This document shows positions 45,850-57,190 of a DNA stretch of 64,000 nt, in pieces. Position 1 is the stretch's first letter. Each line of letters begins with the position of its first letter. The notes under the pieces are model-generated. The model made no database searches and was not told the origin of the DNA. It saw only the letters and a program-made list of their open reading frames with translations. Source of the DNA: Dactylis glomerata (lineage: Eukaryota; Streptophyta; Magnoliopsida; Poales; Poaceae); NCBI GenBank assembly GCA_007115705.1, contig QXEO01000549.1, forward strand, positions 992,001-1,056,000, written 5' to 3'. Position numbers and translations under genes: made by a program.

Positions 45850-47400
45850 GTGGTCAGACTCTTAGCCTCCGGCTTTATCAAAGAAGTACTACATCCGGAT
45901 TGGGTGTCTAATCCGGTTTTGGTGGAAAAGAAGAAAGATGAGCCCGCCATAGTGAAAGTATGGCGGATGTGTGTTGATTACACCAACTTGAACAAGGCAT
46001 GCCCTAAAGATCCATTCCCGATCCCTCGGATCGATCAAGTGATTGATTCCACAGCTGGATGTGAACTGTTATCGTTTGTAGATGCTTATTCTGGTTTCCA
46101 CCAGATCCCTTTGTATGAGCCGGATCAAATAAAGACATCCTTTATTACCCCGTACGGGGCTTATTGCTATCTCACTATGCCGTTCGGTTTAAGAAATGCC
46201 GGCGCAACTTACCAGAGATGTATGCAAAAGTGTCTGCATGACCAAATAGATAAAAATGTGCAGGTATATGTCGATGATGTCGTCATAAAAACCAAGGAGA
46301 GAAAGACTCTCATAGATGATCTCCGGGAAACCTTCGCAAACCTGAGGAGATTCCGGATGAAGTTGAACCCAGCAAAATGTACCTTCGGTGTGCCGGCGGG
46401 CAAGTTGCTCGGATTCCTTGTTTCCAGCCGGGGTATCGAGGTGAATCCCAGCAAGATTCGTGCCATAGAAAAGATGAAGCCGCCGACAGATTTGAAGGAA
46501 GTACAGAAGTTCACTGGGTGCCTCGCTTCCCTGAGCCGTTTCATAAGCCGGCTGGGAGAGAAAGCTTTGCCGCTATATCAATTAATGAAGAAGTCCGATA
46601 CATTTGTCTGGACAACGCAAGCAGATGCAGCTTTCAAAGAGCTGAAACAGATGTTGTCAACAGCGCCGGTATTGGCGTCTCCGATGCCCCGGGAGCCGAT
46701 GTTACTCTATATAGCGGCAACCAATAGAGTTGTCAGTGCAGTGGTGGTAGTAGAGCGAGAGGAAGGAGGCAAAACCGTGCAGCGGCCGGTATATTATCTG
46801 AGTGAAGTCCTCTCCACCTCAAAGCAAAACTACCCACACTACCAAAAGATGACATATGGTGTCTATATGGCGGCCAAGAAGCTCAAGCATTACTTCCAAG
46901 AGCATCCAATCCGGGTAGTGGCCGAGGCCCCTATCTCGGAGATCATAGGCAACAAAGATGCCAGTGGCAGGATAGCCAAGTGGGCAATAGAGTTGTCACC
47001 ATATACTCCTCAATATGACAAGAGAGATACAATCAAGTCCCAGGTGTTGGCTGATTTCTTTATTGACTGGGCCGAAATACAATATGAGCCACCATTGCCG
47101 GATGCAAACTATTGGAGGATGCATTTCGATGGTTCCAAGACAATACACGGCCTGGGTGCCGGCATAGTGCTCAGTTCACCCAAGAATGACCAATTGAGAT
47201 ATGTTCTGCAGATTCATTTCGCAGCATCAAATAATGTGGCGGAGTATGAGGCACTTGTGCATGGCCTGAAGGTGTCTAAGGACATAGGAATTCGCCGGAT
47301 TATGTGTTTCGGCGATTCTGACTTAGTGATTCAGCAATGTTCCGGCATATGGGAAGCGCATGATGCAAACATGGGATCCTACCGTTTCCTAGTGCAGTAG
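45850..47400 (+). pseudogene. Element B reverse transcriptase, RNase H and second RNase H
   Basis: RT motifs in order: CVDYTNLNKACPKDPFPIP, FVDAYSGFHQIPL, LTMPFGLRNAGATYQRCM, YVDD (46267-46278, intact), LNPAKCTFGVPAGKLLGFL. RNase H of gypsy type follows (FVWTTQADAAFKELKQML, LLYIAATNRVVSAVVVVER, KLKHYFQEHPI). A second RNase H (about 47115-47390) has RMHFDGSKTIHGLGAGIVL, NNVAEYEALVHGL and CFGDSDLVIQQ. The TAG at 47398-47400 (FLVQ*LSGYFEG) is again most simply from CAG. The frame is otherwise continuous with integrase. Confidence 0.9.
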
Positions 47401-49131
47401 TTGAGCGGTTACTTCGAAGGTTGTGAGTTCCGGCATGTTCCCCGGGCTCAGAATGAAGCAGCCGATACATTGTCCAAGCTGGGATCTTCCAGAGATTCAA
47501 TCCCGCCCGACATTTCGTTGGAGCATCTGAGGAAGCCGTCAATCAAGCCCTCACCGGAGTCATCTTCCATTTATGTCCCGCCAAGTCCAGAGGACGCAAT
47601 CCCGATGGAGATAGATGCCGAAGCCAGGTCAGATAACCCGGGGACTGTCTTCTCAGTCCCGGGGACTGGGCCGACATATGCGGTGGGAGCAGTATTCCGG
47701 AGCAGAAATAGAGGCAAGGGTAAAATGTACCAAGAGATTGTTCCGGCATACGCGGGGACCGATCCCTCAGTCCCGGGGACTTCGCAGCCCATGGAGATCG
47801 ATTATGTGTCGGTCGAAATGATGGAGATAGATCAGGCAGTGTTCACTGTCAGGGAAGTGCCCTCGTGGGCACGTCCAATCATGGATTTCCTGGTGGATGG
47901 TCAAGTGCCGGCGGATGAAAATGAGGCCCGCCGGGTTATAAGGAGATCCAAAGGATATACCATCATCAACAAAGAAATATACAAGAGAAGTACTACCGGA
48001 GTATTACAGAGATGCGTTGAATCTGCTGAAGGTTTGGAGATGCTCCGGGAAATTCATCAGGGGGAGTGTGGTCACCACGCTTCATCCAGAGCATTGGTGG
48101 CAAAGGTATTCCGGCATGGGTTCTATTGGCCGACGGCACTGCAAGAAGCAGAAGATTTGGTCCGGAAATGCAATGGGTGTCAAAGATATGCCCACCAGAT
48201 TCATCAGCCGGCATCTGCCTTGAAGACTATCCCGATAACCTGGCCCTTTGCTGTTTGGGGCCTGGATATGGTCGGCGCTTTTAAGCCGGCCAGAGGAAAG
48301 ATGACCCATATCCTGGTCATGGTGGACAAGTTCACTAAATGGATTGAAGTGAAGCCCATAAGCAAGTGTGATGGTCACACAACAGTGAAATTCTTAAAAG
48401 ATATAATCTTGAGATATGGTGTTCCCCATGGCATCATCACTGACAATGGGTCGAACTTTGCCCAAGGGCCATTTGCTAGATTTTGTGAGGAGGTGGGAAT
48501 CCGGCTGGACATTGCGTCGGTCGCTCACCCTTGTGCCAATGGCCAAGTAGAGAGGTCAAATGGACTAGTGTTATCCGGCATAAAACCCCGGTTAATAGAG
48601 CCACTGGAGAAAACTCCGGGATGTTGGCTAGATGAATTGCCAGCAGTGCTTTGGAGTTTAAGGACAACTCCAAATAGGTCAACAGGCTATACACTATTTT
48701 TCCTTGTGTATGGAGCAGAGGCTGTGCTTCCAACAGATGTAATACATGATGCACCAAGAGTGGTGCTATATACTGAGGAAGAGGCTAAGGAAGCCAGGGA
48801 AAATGATGTTGATCTGCTGGAAGAAGCAAGAGATATAACGCTGTCAAGAACAGCAGTATATCAGCAGAACCTCAGACGCTATCATGCGCAGAAGGTAAAT
48901 CCAAGGAGATTCCAAGAGGGAGATCTAGTACTCTGGCTAAGGCAAGGCACAGAGGGCCGGCATAAGTTAACTCCTCCATGGGAGGGGCCATTCATTGTGA
49001 GCAGAGCCCTACACAATGATGCCTATTATCTTATAGATGCGCAAGCCCCCAAGAAGGACAAGGCGGACAGGTCCGGAGAAGAAACCAAGCGACCATGGAA
49101 CATAGCCCTACTCCGCCCCTTTTACTCCTGA
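47401..49131 (+). pseudogene. Element B second RNase H tail, linker and integrase
   Basis: Starts with the RNase H tail (FRHVPRAQNEAADTLSKLGS). A linker follows with three MEID repeats (IPMEIDAEA, QPMEIDYVS, MMEIDQAV; about 47603-47835) and VPGTG/VPGT repeats. Integrase: HHCC zinc motif (HQGECGHHASS, CNGCQRYAHQIHQP), DDE core with WGLDMVGAF (Asp 48265-48267), TDNGSNF (Asp 48442-48444) and QVERSN (Glu 48550-48552), spacing D-X35-E. The C-terminal part reads FQEGDLVLWLRQG, PPWEGPFIV and RPWNIALLRPFYS, then TGA. This segment by itself is intact, but it is normally made only as part of the polyprotein. Confidence 0.9.
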
Positions 49132-49768
49132 GAAGCACAATGTATGTATTTCCATATTTTACTTTATGCCGGTATAAGGCTAATGAATGAAGTGTCGGCA
49201 TCCTGAAGAGAGCGGGCACTGCCGCCGAGATATATCGTTGCTTATTTTCAGTTTTTGTTTATATGCCGGCTGGCTTGATTTGAATGTTTCCTATGTCGGC
49301 CTAGTAGTGTGTCGGCACCAAAGGCCGCTCTTCGACTCAGCTGCTGTCCGAAACCCGGCTTCATGGCTAGCAAGAGTAGATGCCGGAGAATGTCTGCACA
49401 TGGAAAACGGCTAAGGAAATATAGAGCAAGCGAACCGACATTTATGATAAAGCTAAAGATAAAACTTGAAATGTCAGATGATTTGAAGTCTAAGTTTCAA
49501 AGTTGAAGTACTGTATGTTTAATGAAGCAACCTTGAGACTCATACGTCGAAAGCCAAATAAGGTAGACAAGTAGCCAAGGTTGTGAAGTTGAGGAAACAG
49601 GAAAACAAACTCGGTGACTTAGCCAAAAGATGATCCGGCATTGATAAACAAGCATACCAAGTTAAAACTTGTTCAGGTAGCAAACCAAAGGAGATTAAAC
49701 GGGTATCTTACAATTGCACCCGGCATTCCGGGGATCTGATAAAACTTAAAGTTTTTGGTGCTGCAAAG
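49132..49768. other. Element B spacer between pol and the antisense gene
   Basis: Non-coding region between two convergent genes. It has many GTCGGCA/GCCGGC words and no recognised ORF. It probably holds both 3' UTRs and poly(A) sites. Confidence 0.5.
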
Positions 49769-52700
49769 TCAAGGAGCAGCGGCAGAAGCAGAGCCGCCGG
49801 CTGGAGGAGCTGTAGCAGTGGAGATGTCGGCTTCAGGAGTGCTGGACCCGGCAGATGGAATGGAGCCATCACCTCCGCCCGGGACAGATCCCTGTTCTGG
49901 AGCGTCAATGCCGGCTTCTTCAGCTTCCTCTTCGTCCTGGCTGGAGTCGGAGCCCTCAGCATCAGCAGCATCCTTGGCATCGTCTGCCGTCTTCTCCGGC
50001 TCGCGGATGTCCCGGACAAAGGCCTCGGTGTCGGCATAATCCACATAGCTGTGGGCTAATTTTTGCCGACGACGGATATGTTCCGGATCCGTGGTCCAGA
50101 TGGATCCCTCGCGCACAGTGCGCAAGGTCTCCAAGTCAGCTTTTTCATACCAAGAGAGGAAGTAGCTAAGAGCTTCATCAGCTCCTACCCTCACACCGGA
50201 GTCCCGCCATTCTCGGAGGCGAACCTTGGAAAGCTGTAGATCATTGCCGAGATCAACAGGGTCGGTGGGCGTCCTTTGCCCCGGCCAGAGGGCAGAATAT
50301 GCCTCCTGGGCGCCAAGAAAAAGTTCTTCCGTGAAGAAGGTCATGGCGTTCTTCCGGGATTGCAGGGCCAACAGTTGTTCCGACATGTCCCAATTGGCCG
50401 AGTCAACCGGAACACCCCGGTTCTCTCAATCCAACTGCAGAGCCCTCTCAACGTCTTCGACGGAAGCGGGAAACATGTATGAGAAATAGAAATAATGTTA
50501 GCAAAAGGGGAATATGTGTCGGCATAAAGGTTATGCCGGAAAGCATCATGATATCCCGGGCAGGATAAGGAAAAAGGATTTGAAGCTTACTGGCGAGGTC
50601 GGCATTGAGCTGTGCAACTGTAACTTCCCATTTTGTTGCCTGCTCCTTCAAGCTAGACAGTTCGGCATGGGCGTTGGAGGCATCAGTCTCGGAGGTGACA
50701 AGCAAATCCTAGGCTTTCTTGAGTTGGCCCTCCCTCTGTTCCTTCTCCTCCAGAAGCTCAGCGATCCGGCCCTTCAACTGCTCTATCTCGACCTTATGAG
50801 CGGCATCCCGGTCGTCCAGTTGCTTGGCCACATCCACTGAGGGCGTACAGTCCTGGTGGCGTGCCTCCAGTGCAGCTTTATCGTCTAAAAAGATTTGAAG
50901 TCAAAATAATGTGAAGATAGAAAACGGTGACAAGAGATAAAGGATTTGAAGTATAAAGTGTCTATTTGGGTGACAGCAGGATCCGGCGTACCTGTCAGCT
51001 CCTTCACCCTCTTGACAAGCTCGGTGACTTGGGCTTCGGCATCAGCTGCAGAATGACGGTAAAAGATTATGTGTCGGCATATTAAGGTGTGCCAGGAAAA
51101 AGGTGTATGGAGAAAAAAGAAGGCTAGTCATCCGGTATATAAGGCAAGGCACCGATATGTCGGCAGATGTTACCTTTCTGGGATAGTTCAAGCCGGAGCT
51201 TGCTATGCGCATCTGACAGCTTCCGGTGCTCGCACACCAAGTCGTGGTACATGTCGGCGCGTGCATTATTCATGCGCTGCAAAAGTGTTAGGATTTGAAA
51301 GGTTATGAGAAAAGTCTAGCATGCCGGTACAATTGAAGATTATATGAAGTATTCAGATTGTTAAAGACCCGGCACAGGTGCTGCGCACCTATCCCGGCTC
51401 TCGGTGACTAGGATTTGAAGCTCGGATCGAGCTCATATGTTGGACAGTTAATTTGAGAACAGCTAACTAAGAAAGGTATTGGAAAATCCCGGATGTCCGT
51501 ATCCCAGACAGCCGGCATTTTCGGGGACTGGGGATATGTAGGTATGTAAAAAAGACTTACGTTGGTGGCATCGGCCAAACGGTGAAGTCGTTGCTGGAGG
51601 CTGAGGAGTTCGCAGGCAATTGGAATGGGCTTCGTGGCCAGGATATCAGATGGATTACCAGTAGCCGAAGCTTCGGCCAATTTCTTCCTCCTGGAATCAG
51701 CAGTGTCCATACTATCGGCATCATTCCACCTGATGCAGTGCTCCTTGAGAGATCCAAGGCTCTTGTCGCTTTTCGACAGTAGGGAGACGCGGCCCTCAAG
51801 TTCCGGCGTGTCGAAGAAGCTGGGCCGGTAGCCAGGCCGGGATGCTGCCCTGCCAAGATGTAGGGCCAGAGCAGAGCTGGGCCGGGATGCTGCTTTAGAA
51901 GGAGCAGTGGCGGCGGACGGTGTGCCGGATTTGGTCGGCTGGATCTTGAGGGTGCCGGACCTGACCGGAGCAGAGGTCTTGGCCGGGGCAGGAGTCTTCT
52001 CCGTGGAAGGAGTCTTGGGCGCTGGTTGTTCCGGCGCGGCAGGTGCAGCTTGCCCAGCAGGGGCAGGTTCCGGAATAGTTCGGACTTCCGGCACTGCAGG
52101 CTCCTTTCCCTTGATATCTGTGCCGGCGCTCTTGTTGCTTGCGCCGGCGTCTTCAGTAGTCCCGGTGCCGCTGGTGGGCGCGCCGGAATCTGGGGCATCT
52201 TGTTGGGCTCCTGTGTCCATATGGACATCAGAAGCCGAGGGTTCCTGTTGAGCCCCCGAGTCCATGTGGACGTCGGCGGCAGAGTTGTCTTGCTCCGGCG
52301 GAGGATCATCCTTCGCCGGGGAGGTGGTTCTATCGGGCGCAGGCGAAGATGCCGGCGCCGGGGTGGTCGTGTGACTGGCAGAGGGTATGTCGGAGGTCGC
52401 AGTGGCCGCTGGCTTGGTAACCTTCGGGCCGCCACTCGAGCCAGAAGCTTGTTCCGGCGCAAGAGGAGCCCTGAAAAAGAGAAAACACCAAGTTAATAAT
52501 CAAAGTAAGAGATATGTCGGAGGAAGTACAAAGAAAGGAAGCTTACCCCGGGGCAACAGGTCGAGGTTTCTTCGGGCGAGGCGCCGAAACCTTCTGCCTC
52601 TTCTGTGCCGGCTCAGCCTATGGTTTGACCCCGCGCTTCTTGCCACTGCGTACGCCGGCAGGAGGAGGTCCCTGGCTTAATGGCACAGCGTCGATTACTT

Positions 52701-54107
52701 CGTCGTCTGGGATAGCTGAGGATGGCATAGGATAAGCAAAGGATGTGGGAGGAAAGGCATATGCAAGTGGCATCGGGTCATAATACATCAGGATCTCCTC
52801 GTCAGAATCACCCTCACTCCGGTCTTGAGTAGATTGCCGGGATGAGGAGGCCTTACCCGTGGCAGCTGTAGCACGGGTGCTCCGGGGAAGTTTGTCCCAA
52901 TGGTCCGGGTCTTCAGGATCTGCGGCAGTGCAGTCTGCAGCTATGACAATGCGGGAGTTCTCCATGGCCTGGAAGCTGAATTTCTGCATAAGAGCAAGGT
53001 CAATTGATCAAACTAAGGAATATGTCAGTAAATAGATATGTCTCGGGCCAAGCATAATATGTGTCGGTAAATAGATATGTGTCGGCTTAAGTATCTATAT
53101 GCCGGACAAGAGACTATGTATCGGCCAGGAGGGTTTACCGTTGGTGCGGGGCGATCCCGGCTGTACGGTTCAAGTCCCCAGGCAAAAGTGGCCTGGGAAC
53201 ACTTGCAGATGTCCTTGATCCACCGCAGAGTGTCGGTCGGAGTCAGCTCGTGTGTAGAGTGCCGGGAGGGGTCCATGGGCCCGCTCATCTGGCAGATTTT
53301 ATGTGACCGGCGCTGCAGAGGGGAGACGCGCCGGCTGATAAAGCATGCCACTAAATCTTGAGGGGTAAGGCCAGCATCCCGGAGCTCGCCCTTAACCCGG
53401 TGGAGGGCATTAACCGGCATCACAGAGTTCTTCGGATTGTAAGTCCAATTCTTCATGGCCAAGGGTGGCTCGTCCACGAATGGCGGCAGGTTGAGCAGAT
53501 CCACATCCGTGATATTCTTGACATAGAAGAAGCTTTTCTGCCACTTCTTGCAAGATTCAAGCATCTCCACCTTGGGGAAGTCCGAGCCCTTCCGGGACAT
53601 GATGGTGGCCGCGCCACATAGGGTCATGGGGCGGTCCTTCTTCTCTTGAGCTGTCTCCGGCGGGTCATCCTTGCTCCGGGGCGGTTCTTGGACGACTTGC
53701 TTCCGCAGTTGGAAGTACTTCGCCCAAGCTTGAGTGAAGGGCTCTATGCCGGCGAAGCCTTCGCAAAAAGCAGCGAAGGCGGAGAGGATCATCACGGCAT
53801 TGGCCGGGATGTGGTGAGGTTGCAGGTCGTAGGTGTCGAGGAAGTCCCGGAAGAAGTCCGATGCCGGCAGACCAAAGCCCCGCTCGAAGTGGGCGATGAA
53901 GACGACTCGTTCGCCGGGTTCCGGTGCTGGCACAGTTTCTCCCGCTGGTAGCCGGCATGCCACACCCTCCGGGACTCTTCTCGTGGAGGTGATCCATGAT
54001 ATGTCGGCCGGAGTAACCTCCGACCCCTCCCAGCCGGAGCGTCCTTGGAGCTGGGCCGAGGTATCTTCCTCCGAGGCCGAGGTGGCCGTCATACTCGAAG
54101 ATGCCAT
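49769..54107 (-). pseudogene. Element B antisense accessory gene (putative gypsy-type transposon domain), about seven exons
   Basis: Starts at ATG 54107 (MASSSMTATSASEED). Exons by splice consensus: 54107-53139, 52983-52547, 52470-51561, 51276-51174, 51045-50992, 50884-50591, and from about 50457 to 49769. Exon 1 holds the conserved domain (ADISWITSTRRVP, VVFIAHFERGFGLP, RKGSDFPKVEMLESCKKWQK, CQMSGPMDPSRHSTHELTP, FAWGLEPYSRDRP), which I believe corresponds to Pfam's putative gypsy-type transposon family. Exon 3 is Pro/Ala/Ser-rich and carries two DVHMDSGAQQ-like repeats. Exons 4-6 are predicted coiled coil (VEIEQLKGRIAELLEEKEQ). The last exon is acidic. In-frame stops at 52618-52620, 50709-50711 and 50426-50428 break it. 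The product's function is unknown; such genes are typical of Tat-lineage elements. Confidence 0.75.
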
Positions 54108-54437
54108 CTTGATGGCCAGGACAGGGCGCGAAAGCCGGAGTCCCGTGGTGTTAGTCCTATCAATATCAGAGAAAAGAGGGAGGTTAGTCTCTCCGGCATA
54201 CTACTCTCACAGAAGTCAGCGGGAAAGGAAGATCTAGCAACGCAGTTAAAATCGGAAACAAAGCATGGAAATAAGCTCTACGCAAGAACATCTGTGAACC
54301 ATAGAAGAGCTTCTCTTGCAATGCTAATCGAGGCAAGAAGTTACTAGGAAGAGAAACTGCTAAAGATCTAAGCGCGCAGTGATACCGGAGCAAAGCTACG
54401 AAAAAGCGTGGAAGAGGAAGAACAGAGGATGAACTCA

Positions 54438-54790
54438 CCAAAGTTTGGCCGGCGGCAATGGAGCGGCGGCGAGCGTGCAGAGGAAGATCCGATCCCACAG
54501 CAATGTTGCAAAGAGAAGAGGTGGCGGTGGCTTCGTCGACGGGAACGTCGGACGTCGTCGAGCGTCGGCACTGGCGTAGAGCAGGACGGCGGCGGTGCTC
54601 CTTCGCTGTTCTTCGGTCCGGCGATGAAGCGCAAGAGGCAGAGGAGCAGAGGAAGAAGAAGGCACTGTGGGGGTAAAAAGAGCAAGTTTACCCCCACCCC
54701 CGTATTTATACCGAGGAACCAGGGTCGTGGGGATCATGGCGAGTGTTCCACTACCCCGACCGTTCCTGCGGAAGGTCGCCACGTGGCGGC
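54438..54790 (-). promoter_or_regulatory. Promoter and leader exon of element B's antisense gene
   Basis: On the minus strand a G-box (CCACGTGG, about 54779-54786) precedes TATAAATAC (about 54702-54711) and a leader containing GGGGGTAAACTTGC. A leader intron (donor GTGAGT at 54438, acceptor GATAG near 54157) ends shortly before ATG 54107. The tandem units at 9633 and 17949 have the same arrangement. Confidence 0.5.
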
Positions 54791-55176
54791 ACGGAGTGGG
54801 GCGGCGGTTATAGTAACCGAGCCACTAGGCAATAATGGCATGCAGTAAGTGCACTGTGAACCGTCACATCGTGTGACCGTTCACAGAGGCAGGGCGGTTG
54901 CAAGTTTCGATGCAAACTGTCGGGCTTGGCTTCTCAAGGAAGTCTCATCATGCCGGAATAGCTGCCCGGGGAATAGGTTCCGTCCGGAATACCCCGGGAC
55001 CGGCCGGGATAACTTTTGGAGAAGGAACAGTAGCCGGTATATGTGCGGATGTCCCAGCATATAATCTAATCGTCGGCATATAACGATAGAGATGAGATAT
55101 AATGAAAAGAAGATATGTTGAACCTGCCAAGGCCCCTCAGTCAAGACTGGGGGACCTCAACAGCTTCGGGGACTAA

Positions 55177-56105
55177 TGTCAGGGGGATGACCCCCGGTAG
55201 GGTCAAGAGGCTGGAAAGTTACAAAGAGTAAGGTTGACTTTATGTCGGTTGACCTAGATGGGGTCTGGCCGGAATAAAGGAGAGTCGGCCAGACCGGCAT
55301 ATAAGTGTATCCCAGTGGCAGTATAGATATGCCGGATCAACCGGGATACTAACTGAGGAGTGCCGGCATATGCTTAGATATGCCAGCCTACCTATTTGAT
55401 GTGTTGTGCAGGAGCAGGGGAGGCCGGATTACCCGTCCTTCATGGGCCGTTGGTCCGGCATATAAGTCCGGTATATGGCCAACGGTCGTATCCGGGTTAC
55501 ATGAGTCAACCAAGGCGACACATCCCTACGATCAAGGAAAGGTTCAGTTCAGCATGGAGGAAGATCGTGTTGATAGGGTGCACAGTGGTGGTCTACCTAC
55601 CCTCACTGTGCACAAGTACAGAGCTTACCTCACAGTGGTAAGGTCATAGTCGTGGAAGTACAACGTACAACAAGGGTGATTCCCATCGAGAGCAATCAGG
55701 GTGAAAGTCAAGGGCTTCTGCCCTCGTCATCTTGCCCTATCTAGAGTGTAGTTGGTGTCTCCTGGTCTTAGGTGACCGTTGTAACCCTGGCCACCACTAT
55801 ATAAGGTGGCACAGGGAGCCCTAGTAAAGGGTTGGTCACTCTGTGTTCCTACACTTAGCAGTTCATCTTCCTCCTCTAGACATAGAGCTTGGAAGCACCA
55901 TTGTTATATACTCCATTGATCCAAATATATAACCAGTAGAGCAGGAGTAGGGGTGTTATCTCCTTATGAGAGCCCCGAACCTGGGTAGATCTGTGTTCCT
56001 TTCTGTCGTGCTTTTCAGCTCGTTCCCCTCTCCTGAATCCTCCAACATCTAGTTCGGCCCCCATTTAAGCCATCCCATGGCATATGTTGTTTCACCACGA
56101 CGACA
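55177..56105 (+). repeat. Element B 3' LTR
   Basis: 929 bp, TGTCAGGGGG...ACGACA, TATA at about 55798-55804, followed by TSD AGTTG at 56106. The purine-rich GGGGACTAA just before it may be part of the polypurine tract. Confidence 0.95.
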
Positions 56106-56110
56106 AGTTG

Positions 56111-57190
56111 GTCGCTCCCAGTCTTTTGCTAGCCTTCGTTTTGTACTGAGTATGAGCTCTACTAGTGCATCCAACTCCCAAAAACCAAGTTTGCCAATGT
56201 GTCCACTATAAATTCCTATGCAATGTATTTGTAAGCCATTCCAAGTTAATTTTCATGTGCTACCTTTCAAAAAAACCTTCAAAACACTTCTCGTTTTGTG
56301 ACACTGTTTTCAGCTCATGGGCACGTAGTGGTTGGATTTGCTATCTTTCATATTGTTTTATTCTAAAAAGAAAAAAGGGAAAAAAATAAGAAAAAAGGGC
56401 ACTCCTCCATGGTATGTGAAAGTTGGTGGGCACTTGATGGAATCGGTTAGCCATGGTTTGTGAAAGAAAAGGTGGGGAGGAGTGCCAAGCTTTATAAAAG
56501 AGCACCAAAGTGCCAATCTCTCTCTCAAAAACTTGCTTCTTTTTTGTATGGAAGATAGTAAGAACCCCATTGCCAGTCATTGACAAAGACAACCACCTCT
56601 CAAAACCAATTTTTATCTCTCTGTTTTAGAAATGAAAAGCTCTAGCACATATTTAATCACTGCTTCCCTCTGCGAAGGGCCTTTCTTTTACTTTTATGTT
56701 GAGTCTCCACCTTCTACCTTTATGCACCGTCTAAGAGAGCATAGTTGCCATTCTAAGTTTAATGTGCATAGTCCCAACGTTTATCATTGATTGATTCATG
56801 ATTATGGTTTTGCTTGTTCTTAAATTATTTGTATCTAGTTGCCCTCTTAAACTTGAAGGTGTCCTATGCCTTTATGTTTTGCTATTTCATGAAGGACAAG
56901 CTAAAAACCACTTTGATAAGTTTTTCCATATGATTTGAACACACGTTTGACTTTCATTGTTTCATTCTTCATGATCTTTCGTTTGTGTTTTCTTTTCATG
57001 TTATAACATGGTTGCTAAGTTTTATTGTCAAGATTATGTCTTTTATGCCCATGTTTTAAGTTCTTTGATCCCAGCACTCAATGCTTTACATCGTTGATCA
57101 AGATTGTGATGGTGCATGTCACCTAAAAAATTATTCTTTTGTTATCACTTACCTACTCGAGGATGAGCAGGAGTTAAGCTTGGGGATGCT
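56111..57190. other. Element C internal region, right of B
   Basis: Non-coding. No RT, integrase or gag motif in any frame. It ends GAGTTAAGCTTGGGGATGCT, probably including the polypurine tract, directly before the 3' LTR. Confidence 0.6.

Larger units (their letters stand above)
41194..56105 (+). mobile_element. Element B: nearly complete 14.9-kb Tat-lineage gypsy retrotransposon
   Basis: Identical-length LTRs (929 bp, TGTC...GACGACA) at 41194-42122 and 55177-56105, TSD AGTTG at 41189-41193 and 56106-56110. The PBS starts at 42125. Order: gag, protease, RT, RNase H, second RNase H and integrase on the plus strand (42094-49131), then a multi-exon antisense gene (54107 to about 49769). This layout, with duplicated RNase H and an antisense gene before the 3' LTR, is that described for Tat-lineage elements (Grande, Retand, Ogre relatives). 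All coding interruptions are point stops; no frameshift was found in the gag-pol frame. Confidence 0.93.

Noticed and set aside
49769..50386. 205-codon minus-strand ORF as a separate gene
   Set aside because: It fits as the last exon of the antisense gene, with an in-frame stop just upstream (50426-50428) that breaks the exon.
51557..52462. 301-codon minus-strand ORF overlapping the antisense gene of element B
   Set aside because: It is an alternate frame of exon 3; the frame joined by splice consensus to exons 2 and 4 is the one at 52470-51561.
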